A stretch of 64,000 nucleotides of DNA from Staphylococcus debuckii (GCF_003718735.1 NZ_CP033460.1:2170001-2234000), one strand, 5' to 3'. Shown: positions 1-9,003, numbered from the stretch's first letter. Made by a program: numbers and translations. The notes: generated by a model from the sequence alone, not told the origin.

Positions 1-1012
1 TTACAATCTCTGCACCTTTACTATCAATTAACTTACCAATTATTGGTCTTGTTACTAACATTCCCACGCCTTGAGGAATGAGCGCTAAAGAAGCTTGAAC
101 CATATTCATATGATAAATATTGATAAACAATAGCGGCAAGATAATCATCGGTCCCATTATCGCCGCGTTCGCTAATAATAGACCTGCTCCAGATAATGAG
201 AAGAATTTATATTTAAATAGTGACAATGGCAGAATTGTTTCGCTGTTTCTTTTTTTATCATAAAGCATGTATAAAATTAAACTTACAATGCCTATGACAA
301 TGAAAATAGTAGCCGATGAATTAAACTGGCTATTGTTGTGACTTAACTGATTGATGCCGTACATAAATGTACCAGAAAATACAATCAGTAAAATCATACC
401 TACTACATCTAATTTCTTCTCTTTATCAAACGGTGTGAAATTAGGAATGTACTTATTCATTAAGGGTACTGCGATGATAACAACAAAGATATTAATAAAA
501 AATATCCAACGCCAAGATAGAAACTGTGTCAGAAAGCCGCCAAGTACCGGACCGAATATTGGTCCAAATATCATAGGAGTACTTACGATAGCCATGACAC
601 GCCCTATTTTATCTTGTCCTGCTACTTTTACTAAAAGTGACATCATTAGTGTTGTGATAACCCCAGCACTGAATCCTTGAATCAAGCGTAAAATGACGAA
701 TAGATATACATTAGTACTTAATCCTATGATTAAAGAAATGGCACCAAATATGACAGTAGCATTGATAAAAACTGCTTTACTATTAAATCGATTCATTAAC
801 CATCCAGATACTGGAACTGCTATGGCCAATGCCAACATATAACCTGTAATGGCCCACTGAATAATATTAAGTGAGGAATGAAAATCTTTGATTAAGTGAT
901 TGATTGCGATATTTATCATCGTAGAGTCTAGCATCGGAGCAATCGCGCCTAATGCAATCGCCCATGCACCTGCTAGTATATCTCTTGGTAATTTATTTGT
1001 AGAATGTGCTAT
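1..1012 (-). CDS. MFS drug exporter, DHA2 (EmrB/QacA) type, 3' end outside window
   Basis: The minus strand reads without a stop from position 1012 to the window edge, about 337 residues of a multi-pass protein. It contains the DHA2-type N-terminal motif around GAIAPMLDSTMINIA, the loop WLMNRF, and the GGFLTQFLSWRWIFFIN motif typical of EmrB/QacA proton-driven multidrug exporters of the plasma membrane. The reading frame has no ATG, GTG or TTG at a sensible place: a clean AAAGGAG ribosome site (1020-1026) sits 7 nt before an ATA codon at 1010-1012, and the first in-frame ATG is deep inside the first helix. It lies downstream of the MarR gene at 1133-1600 on the same strand, with two repeated operator-like sequences between them. 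Family is clear; the substrate is unknown and the start is unresolved. Confidence 0.8.
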   Translation of the reverse strand, partial: MAHSTNKLPRDILAGAWAIALGAIAPMLDSTMINIAINHLIKDFHSSLNIIQWAITGYMLALAIAVPVSGWLMNRFNSKAVFINATVIFGAISLIIGLSTNVYLFVILRLIQGFSAGVITTLMMSLLVKVAGQDKIGRVMAIVSTPMIFGPIFGPVLGGFLTQFLSWRWIFFINIFVVIIAVPLMNKYIPNFTPFDKEKKLDVVGMILLIVFSGTFMYGINQLSHNNSQFNSSATIFIVIGIVSLILYMLYDKKRNSETILPLSLFKYKFFSLSGAGLLLANAAIMGPMIILPLLFINIYHMNMVQASLALIPQGVGMLVTRPIIGKLIDSKGAEIV

Positions 1013-1029
1013 ATTAAAGCTCCTTTCGA

Positions 1030-1087
1030 ATATTGTTTCCTGTTCAACAAAATAAACTTTATCACGATATTGTTTCCTCGTCAACAA
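1030..1087 (-). promoter_or_regulatory. Promoter and duplicated MarR-type operator before the MFS gene
   Basis: Two 21-bp copies (1030-1050 and 1067-1087) differ at only two positions and each carries a TTGTT/AACAA inverted pair. The upstream copy contains a TTGACG -35 box followed after 17 nt by TAAAGT, read on the minus strand toward the MFS gene. A repressor bound to both copies would cover the promoter. The neighbouring MarR protein is the obvious candidate, by inference. Confidence 0.5.
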
Positions 1088-1098
1088 TAATTAATGAT

Positions 1099-1128
1099 AA
1101 AAAAAGACATCCCCTTTCTAGGAATGTC
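1099..1128 (-). terminator. Terminator after the MarR gene
   Basis: GACATTCC pairs with GGATGTC (one bulge) and is followed on the minus strand by a run of seven T residues. It lies 5 nt past the stop of the MarR gene, separating it from the MFS promoter. Confidence 0.7.
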
Positions 1129-1132
1129 ACCT

Positions 1133-1600
1133 TTAATTAATCGCACGATTTTGTTTATTAATTTCTTGATCCAGATGATTGCGATATTGATTTATAAAAT
1201 TCATCATTGCTTGATACTGTGCCTCGTCCATCTCTTCGAAGACCTTTTCATCACGTTTCTGAAATTTAGCATGTAACTGTTCGTGAGTATCGTATATTGC
1301 TTTACCAGAATCAGTTAGTTTAAAGTAAATTTCCTTTTTATTATCTTCTTTTTGATAACTTTCTATCAATTCTTTTTTTATCAATCTTCTTGTCAGTTTA
1401 CTAATAGCACCTCTAGTCATATAGAGCGTTTCAGCTAGCCTTCTGACATTAGGATTTGTATTTTCTTCAATGGCTTCAATACAATGCACCTCAGTAGAAG
1501 TTAAACCTTTAAGTGCTTCTTCCATTTCAAACTTATTTAAATAAGAAATCTTATTAAATAAATCTCTGAAGTTGTACATGAGTTCTTCTTCTTTATTCAT
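1133..1600 (-). CDS. MarR family transcriptional regulator
   Basis: A 155-residue protein with the MarR winged helix-turn-helix in the middle (about residues 35-105: LTSTEVHCIEAIEE, then VRRLAETLYMTRGAISKLTRRL and a charged wing KEDNKKEIYFKLTD). Helices at both ends would form the dimer interface. The ATG is preceded by AAGGAG at good spacing. MarR proteins bind short dyads as dimers and are often released by small molecules; here the gene sits just upstream of a DHA2 exporter whose promoter carries two near-identical dyads, so local repression of that pump is the likely role. The ligand cannot be told from sequence. Confidence 0.85.
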   Translation of the reverse strand: MNKEEELMYNFRDLFNKISYLNKFEMEEALKGLTSTEVHCIEAIEENTNPNVRRLAETLYMTRGAISKLTRRLIKKELIESYQKEDNKKEIYFKLTDSGKAIYDTHEQLHAKFQKRDEKVFEEMDEAQYQAMMNFINQYRNHLDQEINKQNRAIN

Positions 1601-1648
1601 AAGTTATAACTCCTTAACGTAAGCTTTCCTTTTATCTTATTATAACGT

Positions 1649-1680
1649 AAAAAAACTCCCAGAGCATATGCTCTGAGAGT
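1649..1680 (-). terminator. Displaced terminator of the rplM-rpsI operon
   Basis: A 26-bp inverted repeat (1655-1680, one mismatch, centre CAGAGCATATGCTCTG) is followed on the minus strand by seven T residues. It lies 18 bp beyond the left attachment repeat. Before the element inserted, it would have been some 35 bp past the rpsI stop codon, so it is most simply the original rpsI terminator. Confidence 0.75.
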
Positions 1681-1697
1681 AGATATCGAAACCAACA

Positions 1698-1713
1698 ATT
1701 AACGTTTTGAGAA
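1698..1713. repeat. attL: left 16-bp attachment repeat
   Basis: Identical to 14480-14495 (ATTAACGTTTTGAGAA); flanking bases differ on both sides. It is followed leftward by the stranded rpsI terminator. Confidence 0.85.
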
Positions 1714-1824
1714 ATATCAAGATGAAATTCATATATACTCAATCAAGCTTAATCCATCTGTATCAATACTTCACCAATTTATAACTGGATAAAGGTTGAT
1801 GAAAATTGATTGAGATTGATAGCA

Positions 1825-1843
1825 CTTGAACCAATTTGAACCA
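1825..1843. repeat. Left arm-type integrase binding repeats
   Basis: CTTGAACCAATTTGAACCA holds two direct copies of TTGAACCA at 11-bp spacing, about 110 bp inside attL. The same pair occurs at 14425-14443 beside attR. Paired short repeats at both ends of an element are what the N-terminal arm-binding domain of Tn916-like integrases recognises; the assignment is by position and repetition. Confidence 0.55.
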
Positions 1844-1948
1844 TGAGATGCTAGTTGAATACTATCTCATCAGACTTTTATTAAAACTTGTTTTGTAAAA
1901 AATCATTTAACTTAAACATTATATAAACCTTTATAGATATTATAATTT

Positions 1949-2231
1949 TTACATTTGCACTACATTCGTTATTATTTCATTTACAAGCTTATTTATTTCA
2001 TCTGAATTTGTAGATGAAGCTTTATAATTTGGGTTTTCTAGAAAAGATTCTTGTAATGGACTGTCTAGTGTATTTTCTATTATTCTTTGCATCTGTTCTT
2101 AGAGCACTTGGTAGTAACGAATAATCTCCAGGCTGTCCTCTGGAAAAGCAATATGCATCAGATAATTCTTCAACATAATTCATATATTCGCTTAACTTTT
2201 TAATCTTTGGTTCTTCTTGTTTTATCGTCAA
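1949..2231 (-). pseudogene. FRG-domain protein remnant, frameshifted
   Basis: The frame starting at TTG 2229-2231 (GGAGG 7 nt upstream) reads 69 residues with the FRG-domain signature FSRGQPGDYSLLPSALRTD and then ends abruptly at 2022. In the +1 frame the DNA goes on to encode a plausible natural C-terminus (…SFLENPNYKASSTNSDEINK… to a stop at 1949-1951). The two halves look like one gene with a frameshift and probably an internal deletion, since FRG proteins are normally well over 200 residues. FRG genes are often found next to restriction and other defence genes, and this one follows hsdR by 75 nt. Function of intact FRG proteins is not well defined. Confidence 0.6.
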
Positions 2232-2306
2232 TTATTACCCTCCATATTTAACTGTGAGAATACAGGTATTTTCCAACCCATTAATAAAGCGCGAAATTAC
2301 TATTCA

Positions 2307-5300
2307 TTAAGATACAGCACTTTCAATCATAGCTTCTTCCATTAAATGTGTCATAATAACTTCTGTTTTTACATTAAACGTTTCTTTATCATAGCTATCT
2401 GGTAATGTTTCATCTAATAATGCTTCTATCTCAAATTTAACAGCTTGTCTAGGTTGCTCGTCTTTATACCAGTCAATGACGTTCGTTTTACTTTGTTCAT
2501 TTTTAATAGACTCGTATAATCTCTTCGCAGATAACTTTACTTTCTCTTCTTCTTTTTTCGTTAACTTATCTTTCTTTAACAAGTCATATATCTCTAGCTC
2601 CTCTTCAGTCAAACCTTCTTTGACATGCCGTTCATCTTCTCGCTTTAGATTATCTACAAAATCAACCAGATCTTCGTAATAATCTTCATTTGTAGAGTTA
2701 CCGGAATTATAACGATTAATTAACTCTTTATATCGCTCCACAAAATTAGTTCGCGTCTTATTATCTTCTAGAAGTTTGTTTAATTTATCTTCAATAAATG
2801 ATCTCAGTTCTTGAATTTCTATGTTTTTATAAGGAGACTCGTTGATTGTTTTACGAATATCATCCGTATTTATTTCTGATAGATTTAATGTTTTCATCGT
2901 TGTAACTTCGTATTTATTTTCTCCTGCATCTTCTTTAACATATTTAGATTGTACGCTTAGATCTAGGGTTCTATTAAGTGCTATTTTTGCACTGTCAATA
3001 TTCTCTTCTCTAACAGATGCTTTAATCATATCACTTAGATAAAAAATAATAGATAGATAATTATTTTTCCAATCAAATTCAAATATCTCTGGTTTACAAG
3101 CTTCATATATGTTCTTACACAAATTCGCATAAATCTTAAATTCCTCATGATACTCATCTTTATCTAATAAGATATTCGTATACTGTTGAAAGAGGTCAAT
3201 CTGATCAAACGTTTCATTTCTTTGAAGGATTGCATCTAAGTTTATATTTAGTTGATTACAAAACCCTCTTGTTTCTTGAATGACATCTTCTAATAATTTT
3301 ATCTGTTCCTCAATGTTTTTCACAGGCATGTTGTCATCACTATCAGGATTTGCATAATCACCAAGAGCTTGCTTCATGTATTTAAATAAGTTGAGGTAAT
3401 CTACAATTAATCCAGAGTTTTTTCCTGGAAACACTCTATTAATCCGTGCAATTGTTTGCATTAATGTATGACTTTTCATCGGTTTATCTAAATAAATAGT
3501 TGACGTATTTGGTGCGTCAAATCCTGTTAGCCACATCGCACAAACAAATACAAGTGATAATGGATTGTTAGGATCCTTAAAGTTATCTTCAATGTCATGC
3601 CCATTTTCATCAATGTGTTTCATCCGTTCACGATGCTTCTTAAAATCTAGCCCCTCATTTTTAAACTTTTCATCTTCATTGCCATCTTCACTAACAACGA
3701 CAGCCATCTCCACTTGTTGCATATATTTTATTTGATTATTAATCCGTTCTCGTTCTTCTTTTGAAGGAGCACTCGAACGTTTTTGATATAATTCTTTTAA
3801 TTTTTCATTCCAGTAATATTTTACTTTGTCATACATACGTACAGTAGTGAATTTGTCTACAGATATAACCATTGCTTTACCTAAATATCCCCTATTAGGA
3901 AAATGTTCAACAATATCCTTTGCTACAATATTTAAACGATCATCACGTTTTAATACCTCATTCGTTTTGGAATAATGGTTAGATAGCTTTTCCTCCTCTT
4001 CAGGAGTCAGGTTTTCATCTTCAATGATCTCTAAATAGTCATCTTCTAAAAAGTCATTCGTTAACCATACTTCAGGAACTCTTCTCGAATAATATAAAGG
4101 TACTGTTGATCCATCTTCAATTGACTGAGCAAAGTTATATTCACTAACATAGTCTCCAAACCATTGATTCGTAAGACGTTTTGAACCTAACAATGGAGTA
4201 CCTGTAAAAGCAATATATTGAGCATTTGGTAGAGCTGTTCTCATGTTTTGTGCTAATGATTTGTACTGTGTACGGTGTGCTTCATCTACAATGACGACAA
4301 TATCATCCCGCTCAGATAATACTGGGTAGTTCTTCCCTTTATCATAACGGAATTTTTGTATAAGTGTAAATAAGAATGGCTTATTCGTTTGTAAGTCATC
4401 TCTTAATGCTACACCATTTTTAGGATTAGCCGATTCCTCTTCTGTGACTGTTTCTGTTCTTAGAAAGTTTTTATACAGCTGATCATCTAAATCTTGCCGA
4501 TCAGTAACCATTAAAAACGTAAAATTCCCGGTTGTTTTTCTGTTAATCTTATTAATAAACATCGCCATTGAATAAGATTTACCACTTCCCTGAGTATGCC
4601 AAAACACACCTAGCTTACCGTTTAATTCTTCACGATTTTCAAATGATTTAACTCCATTATTAACACCTAAGAATTGGTGGTTTTTAGCCAATATTTTCAT
4701 TCTTTTATTTTCAAATAGAATAAAATTCTCAACATAATCGAGTAAAGTTTCATGTTTCAAAAGATTCTCTAACAAATACTGAATACTTGTTCCCTCAGAA
4801 CGTATTTGTTGACGATTTATTGTGTCATCTTCTGTTGAACGTAACCATTCGAAAAAGTGATTGTAATTGGCTGTAAAACTACCTATTCTCGTTTCAGATG
4901 CATTTGATAGAACGCACAATTGGTTAAAATGAAATAATTGCGGAATATCACGAATATAATCTTGTAAGTTTTTATCATATGCCGTTTTTAATTTAACATC
5001 TGAATTCTTTAGCTCAATAAAAACAATAGGCAATCCATTCACAAATAAAAGTAAATCGGGTCTACGATGTTGTGTTTCTCCTTTAATCCACATTTGGGAA
5101 ACAAGTGTAAACGTATTATTAGATGCAGTATTAAAATCAATGATACGAACTGTTTCATATTGTTTCTTACCATCTTTTTCGAATTCTACATGAATCCCGT
5201 TTTTTAACTGTCTATACCGTTCATAGTTAACGACCTCAAGTTCTTTATCTGTAAAAGGACGTCTGAAGTCTTGTACAATATCTTTCAATAAATTTGTTGG

Positions 5301-5525
5301 TATATGTGGATTTAGACTTTGCAAACTTTCAAACAACACCTTTGGGAGAATTACTTCCTGTATATTCGAGCGCCCTGTTCCATCCTTTTCACTTTCTAAT
5401 ACATTTAATGAAGAGAACACTTTATTCGCATTGATGTTTGCATTAATAAAACTATAATATTCATTTTTCGATAACACCTGAATACATGCTTGCTCAATCA
5501 TATCTTCGGTAATTGTCTTCCTCAT
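2307..5525 (-). CDS. hsdR: Type I restriction enzyme subunit R (HsdR)
   Basis: The 1072-residue motor and nuclease subunit of a type I restriction-modification complex (R2M2S). The N-terminal PD-(D/E)xK nuclease is visible at about residues 155-173 (PDLLLF … FIELK), the ATP-binding P-loop TQGSGKS at about 311-317, and the DEAH box at 414-417, followed by the helicase C-terminal part with TGFDAPNTSTIYLD and QTIARINRV. It pumps DNA past the bound complex and cuts far from the recognition site when the site is unmethylated. It starts 12 nt after hsdS and is last of hsdM-hsdS-hsdR. Full length for the family; no damage seen, so restriction is probably active. Confidence 0.95.
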   Translation of the reverse strand: MRKTITEDMIEQACIQVLSKNEYYSFINANINANKVFSSLNVLESEKDGTGRSNIQEVILPKVLFESLQSLNPHIPTNLLKDIVQDFRRPFTDKELEVVNYERYRQLKNGIHVEFEKDGKKQYETVRIIDFNTASNNTFTLVSQMWIKGETQHRRPDLLLFVNGLPIVFIELKNSDVKLKTAYDKNLQDYIRDIPQLFHFNQLCVLSNASETRIGSFTANYNHFFEWLRSTEDDTINRQQIRSEGTSIQYLLENLLKHETLLDYVENFILFENKRMKILAKNHQFLGVNNGVKSFENREELNGKLGVFWHTQGSGKSYSMAMFINKINRKTTGNFTFLMVTDRQDLDDQLYKNFLRTETVTEEESANPKNGVALRDDLQTNKPFLFTLIQKFRYDKGKNYPVLSERDDIVVIVDEAHRTQYKSLAQNMRTALPNAQYIAFTGTPLLGSKRLTNQWFGDYVSEYNFAQSIEDGSTVPLYYSRRVPEVWLTNDFLEDDYLEIIEDENLTPEEEEKLSNHYSKTNEVLKRDDRLNIVAKDIVEHFPNRGYLGKAMVISVDKFTTVRMYDKVKYYWNEKLKELYQKRSSAPSKEERERINNQIKYMQQVEMAVVVSEDGNEDEKFKNEGLDFKKHRERMKHIDENGHDIEDNFKDPNNPLSLVFVCAMWLTGFDAPNTSTIYLDKPMKSHTLMQTIARINRVFPGKNSGLIVDYLNLFKYMKQALGDYANPDSDDNMPVKNIEEQIKLLEDVIQETRGFCNQLNINLDAILQRNETFDQIDLFQQYTNILLDKDEYHEEFKIYANLCKNIYEACKPEIFEFDWKNNYLSIIFYLSDMIKASVREENIDSAKIALNRTLDLSVQSKYVKEDAGENKYEVTTMKTLNLSEINTDDIRKTINESPYKNIEIQELRSFIEDKLNKLLEDNKTRTNFVERYKELINRYNSGNSTNEDYYEDLVDFVDNLKREDERHVKEGLTEEELEIYDLLKKDKLTKKEEEKVKLSAKRLYESIKNEQSKTNVIDWYKDEQPRQAVKFEIEALLDETLPDSYDKETFNVKTEVIMTHLMEEAMIESAVS

Positions 5526-5537
5526 ATTGTCCCTCCT

Positions 5538-6701
5538 CTATTTCACCTCAATTGTACCGTTCATCAAACGGGGTAAAAGAAGATCACGCTGTTTTGATAA
5601 GTTTTGATTTTGTTTAGATAAATTAAATATCTCTTTTAATATATCCTCAATTAAATTGTTGAATTTCTCCAATATATCTATTAATGGCAATATAATTTTT
5701 ATGTTTTTAAAGTTTCTTTGATTTAACCCAGGTTGAGCAGAGGTCATGCTCAGAGCTTGCATTAGATCAAAATATGATTTTTGTTTTAATGTGAATAATA
5801 AGTAGTTTTGAAGTATAGATTCTTTACTACTGACAAGGAAAACATGTTCATTTATAGCTGTTTCCTTGTATGGAAAGTCATCTCTAAACATTGTGACTTT
5901 CCCTGTGTAAGCACCATCCTTATAAACAGCAATATCTTTACTCCGAACCTTACCTCTAGTCATTTTTTTATAAAAACTATAGGGAATCAGATATTCATTA
6001 GTATTAATATACTCTCCTAATCCTTTAACATCTCCTGCGCCTAGACTAACTATCATGACTTCTTCGCTTGTCACACTTTTAGGTCTGCTTCCAGATTCTA
6101 ATCTAGATATAATTTCACCCAATTTTACATTTTCCCATCCTTCAGGTATCCCTTTATCAAACTTTATATTTTCAGATCCTGGAAATCTCATTCGCACAAA
6201 CCATTCTTTGTAAATTTCCTCCGCTGTTTGTTCTAAAACTTCAATTCTACGGTTGTTATTTTCGATTAATTTATCGTATGTGGAAAGAATTTTTGCTATT
6301 TTTTCTTGTTTCTTTATATTAGGGATTATTATTTTTAACAAGCCGATATGATTTCTGTTTAATGTCGGAACTCCTGCTCCTGAATTAAACTGCTCTAAAC
6401 CCATTGTCTGCAAAAAGTAATATATAAAATTAATATCATTTCCTTTAGAATCTTTTACATATAAAGTTGTGTTCAATGGCCAAGCCTTTTTGTTAACGAC
6501 TTGTACCTTGCCTATGGAACCTGAACGTCCTACCGTTACTACAGGTGAATCAACTTTATATTCATCATGATAGCCACGGATATTAGTAGAAGCAATAACT
6601 GGATAATTTCCTTCCCTGCTTTTATCATGGGGTAAGTCGTATCCCCTTTTTAAAGTAACAAAGTCTTTTAATTTAATTGTTTTCCAATCACTCATATTCA
6701 A
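5538..6701 (-). CDS. hsdS: Type I restriction specificity subunit S (HsdS)
   Basis: A 387-residue specificity subunit that sets the bipartite DNA target for both methylation and cutting. Two target-recognition domains are apparent (about residues 5-155 and 185-340), each followed by a helical spacer: the central one around IEVLEQTAEEIYKEWFVRMRFP and the C-terminal one ending RDLLLPRLMNGTIEVK. It overlaps the end of hsdM by 14 nt, implying translational coupling. The recognised sequence cannot be derived by reading. HsdS is the usual variable part of these systems. Confidence 0.93.
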   Translation of the reverse strand: MNMSDWKTIKLKDFVTLKRGYDLPHDKSREGNYPVIASTNIRGYHDEYKVDSPVVTVGRSGSIGKVQVVNKKAWPLNTTLYVKDSKGNDINFIYYFLQTMGLEQFNSGAGVPTLNRNHIGLLKIIIPNIKKQEKIAKILSTYDKLIENNNRRIEVLEQTAEEIYKEWFVRMRFPGSENIKFDKGIPEGWENVKLGEIISRLESGSRPKSVTSEEVMIVSLGAGDVKGLGEYINTNEYLIPYSFYKKMTRGKVRSKDIAVYKDGAYTGKVTMFRDDFPYKETAINEHVFLVSSKESILQNYLLFTLKQKSYFDLMQALSMTSAQPGLNQRNFKNIKIILPLIDILEKFNNLIEDILKEIFNLSKQNQNLSKQRDLLLPRLMNGTIEVK

Positions 6702-8379
6702 TCACCAAACTATCCAAATGCTTTCCTATTTGTTCTTCCAAATCCTTTGCTTCTTTATTTAATTGTTTAAACTCTTCATTTAAACCCGATAACTTCCCCT
6801 TAAATTGCTCAGCTTTCATGCCATCATCTTCTATGACAACCCCCACATATCTTCCAGGATTTAATGAATAATCTTGATCAATAATTCCATCTTCACCATC
6901 AAGCTTAGCCACTTTACATAAACCTATTACATCTTGATATTTTCCATCAGGAAAACGTTCCAGTAACCAATCAATTTGTTTTTGGAAGTATTTCTTATCC
7001 TTTTCTGAATCTGAGTTATCTCTACTAGTTTCATATTCCTTAATCAGTGAATAAAAGCTCTCACTATCTCCTTCATATAAACGGTTAATAATTGCTAAAT
7101 TCTTTATTTGTTCGTCAGAAAACTCTCTTAATGCACGATCAACTTGAGTAAATATATTGCGTGCATCAATAAATAGTATTTCATCTTCCTTTTTCTTTTG
7201 TTTATCAAAAAACCATAATGTAGCTGGTAAAGTTACAGTACTGAACATATTAGATGGAAGTGCAACCATTTGAGAAACAATGCCATCTTCTATTAATGTT
7301 TTACGGATCTCCTTTTCGCTATGTCCTGCATCTGAGGCAGAGTTTGCCATAACGAGTGATGCTTTTCCTGTTTCATTTAATGCAGTGGCAAATTGATTAA
7401 TCCATAAATAATTTCCATTCGGTACTTTTGGCTTTTTACCTTTAGTTTGAGGTACACCATATGTATTAAACCTTTTTTGCTCCTTTACTAAATCCAATTC
7501 AACATTGTCAACATTAAATGGTGGATTCGCTAATACGTAATCAAAATTACCAAATGAATCATATGGATCAGCATAATATGAGTTTGCCTCTGTTACCTCT
7601 CCACGAATATTATTTAAAAATAAGTTCATTTTTGCTAGCTTAACCGTTTCACCAGTGCGTTCTACTCCATAAGCTCTTAGATTTAAAGGTGTTCCACCAT
7701 TCTTTACTTTATGTTCTTGAGCATAATGAGCTGTTTGAACAAACATACCACCAGAACCACAAGCAGGATCTAATATCTTACCTTCCATTGGTTGTAAAAC
7801 CTCAACCATATAACGTACGACAGTCCTTGGTGTATAGAACTCTCCTCCACCTTGCCCTTCAGCTAATGCAAAATTACCTAAAAAGTATTCATACACTTCC
7901 CCAAAAATATCATTTTGAGAATCTGTTGGAATGTCATTAAAGTTTCTGAGTAGCCTGTTTAAAATTTTGTTGTTATCTTCCGCATTTAAATTATGATAAT
8001 TATCTTTTGGTAATACGCCTACAAACTCTGGAGAATATTCTTCAATACCTTCCATTGCATCCTTAATTTTATTCGCGATATCTTCCTCTTCATTTAAATT
8101 AAGTAAATATGAAAAACGTGATTGTTTAGGTAAGTAAAACCCACATTTTTCAATTGCAATCTCTTCAATCTTTTTTTCACGTCTTCCACCTTTTAACGCC
8201 TCGTACTCTTTCATAATTTCATCTTCATGTTGTTCATATTTTGCATCAGCGAACTTTAAAAATATTAATCCCAGTACGGGAATTGAGTATGCAGATGCTT
8301 TTAAACCTGAATTCGCACGTAATTCATCTGCTGTTTCCCATAAGTTTTTCTTTAAGTTATTCAGTCTTTCTTGATTCAA
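6688..8379 (-). CDS. hsdM: Type I restriction-modification methyltransferase subunit M (HsdM)
   Basis: A 563-residue adenine-N6 methyltransferase. An N-terminal HsdM helical domain (about 1-150) precedes the catalytic domain with S-adenosylmethionine motif I DPACGSGG (204-211) and the catalytic NPPF motif (285-288). With HsdS it protects host DNA; with HsdR it forms the restriction complex. The start is TTG at 8377-8379, with AGGAG 10 nt upstream; no ATG fits the conserved N-terminus. First gene of the hsd operon. Confidence 0.94.
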   Translation of the reverse strand: MNQERLNNLKKNLWETADELRANSGLKASAYSIPVLGLIFLKFADAKYEQHEDEIMKEYEALKGGRREKKIEEIAIEKCGFYLPKQSRFSYLLNLNEEEDIANKIKDAMEGIEEYSPEFVGVLPKDNYHNLNAEDNNKILNRLLRNFNDIPTDSQNDIFGEVYEYFLGNFALAEGQGGGEFYTPRTVVRYMVEVLQPMEGKILDPACGSGGMFVQTAHYAQEHKVKNGGTPLNLRAYGVERTGETVKLAKMNLFLNNIRGEVTEANSYYADPYDSFGNFDYVLANPPFNVDNVELDLVKEQKRFNTYGVPQTKGKKPKVPNGNYLWINQFATALNETGKASLVMANSASDAGHSEKEIRKTLIEDGIVSQMVALPSNMFSTVTLPATLWFFDKQKKKEDEILFIDARNIFTQVDRALREFSDEQIKNLAIINRLYEGDSESFYSLIKEYETSRDNSDSEKDKKYFQKQIDWLLERFPDGKYQDVIGLCKVAKLDGEDGIIDQDYSLNPGRYVGVVIEDDGMKAEQFKGKLSGLNEEFKQLNKEAKDLEEQIGKHLDSLVIEYE

Positions 8380-8476
8380 TGAAAATTCACTCCTAAAGTT
8401 AATATTGGTATATCATTTGGTTTTTATATTTTAATCTCTTAATGTCTTGTTTTATATACTTTAGACCTACAATTAC

Positions 8477-8507
8477 ATTCTACCATAAATTAGCTCTTAC
8501 TTTTCAA
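8477..8507 (-). promoter_or_regulatory. Likely promoter of the hsd operon
   Basis: On the minus strand TAGAAT (8477-8482) carries the extended TGn motif and is preceded after 19 nt by TTGAAA (8502-8507). It lies about 100 nt before hsdM. The long spacer is tolerable with an extended -10. Confidence 0.4.
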
Positions 8508-8532
8508 CCGACACCTGTCATATGTAGATCCT

Positions 8533-8561
8533 TGAAGAAAAAGGGAGTATTTCTCCCTTTT
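8533..8561 (-). terminator. Terminator after the RadC-like gene
   Basis: AAAGGGAG pairs with CTCCCTTTTT around a short loop, read on the minus strand directly at the stop codon of the 8560-9003 gene. Confidence 0.65.
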
Positions 8562-9003
8562 AAAAATGCCCTTTCTCTTTCAAACTTGTAAACTTACCTT
8601 CGTTATTTACTACTAGATGATCTAATACTTCAATTCCTAGTAGCTTGCCAGCCTCTGCTAAACGCTTTGTTACGCTGATATCCTCCATCGATGGTGTAAT
8701 GTCACCACTTGGATGCTGATGTGCTACAATAACGCTTGCTGCATTATTGAGTATTGCTGATTTAAACACCTCACGTGGATGTACTATCGAAGCATTTAAT
8801 GAACCAATATGACAACGATGAACTGCTACAACATGATTCTTTGTATTTAAACACATAACAAAGAATACTTCCCGGTCATCACGTCCAATAAATCGAGAAG
8901 CAATTTCTGCTCCGTCTTCAGGACTTTTTATCATATAATTTACACCCTCCTCAGCTTCACAAATAATTTGTTCGATACGTACAATCTCTAAAATGGTTTC
9001 CAT
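8560..9003 (-). CDS. RadC-like JAB/MPN domain protein
   Basis: A 147-residue protein made of just the JAB (MPN) metallo-domain of the RadC family. The zinc motif HQHPSGDITPSMED (about residues 95-109) has the H-x-H-P-S-G…S…D pattern, and the preceding region has the FFVMCLNTKN-HVVAVHRCHIGSL core. The helix-hairpin-helix half of chromosomal RadC (about 220 residues) is missing, as is usual for copies on plasmids and integrated elements. RadC was named for DNA repair, but its biochemical role is unsettled. It is transcribed toward the hsd genes but separated from them by its own terminator. Confidence 0.85.
   Translation of the reverse strand: METILEIVRIEQIICEAEEGVNYMIKSPEDGAEIASRFIGRDDREVFFVMCLNTKNHVVAVHRCHIGSLNASIVHPREVFKSAILNNAASVIVAHQHPSGDITPSMEDISVTKRLAEAGKLLGIEVLDHLVVNNEGKFTSLKEKGHF

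Noticed and set aside
351..680. 109-codon plus-strand frame at the left edge
   Set aside because: It is antisense to the clear MFS exporter reading frame.
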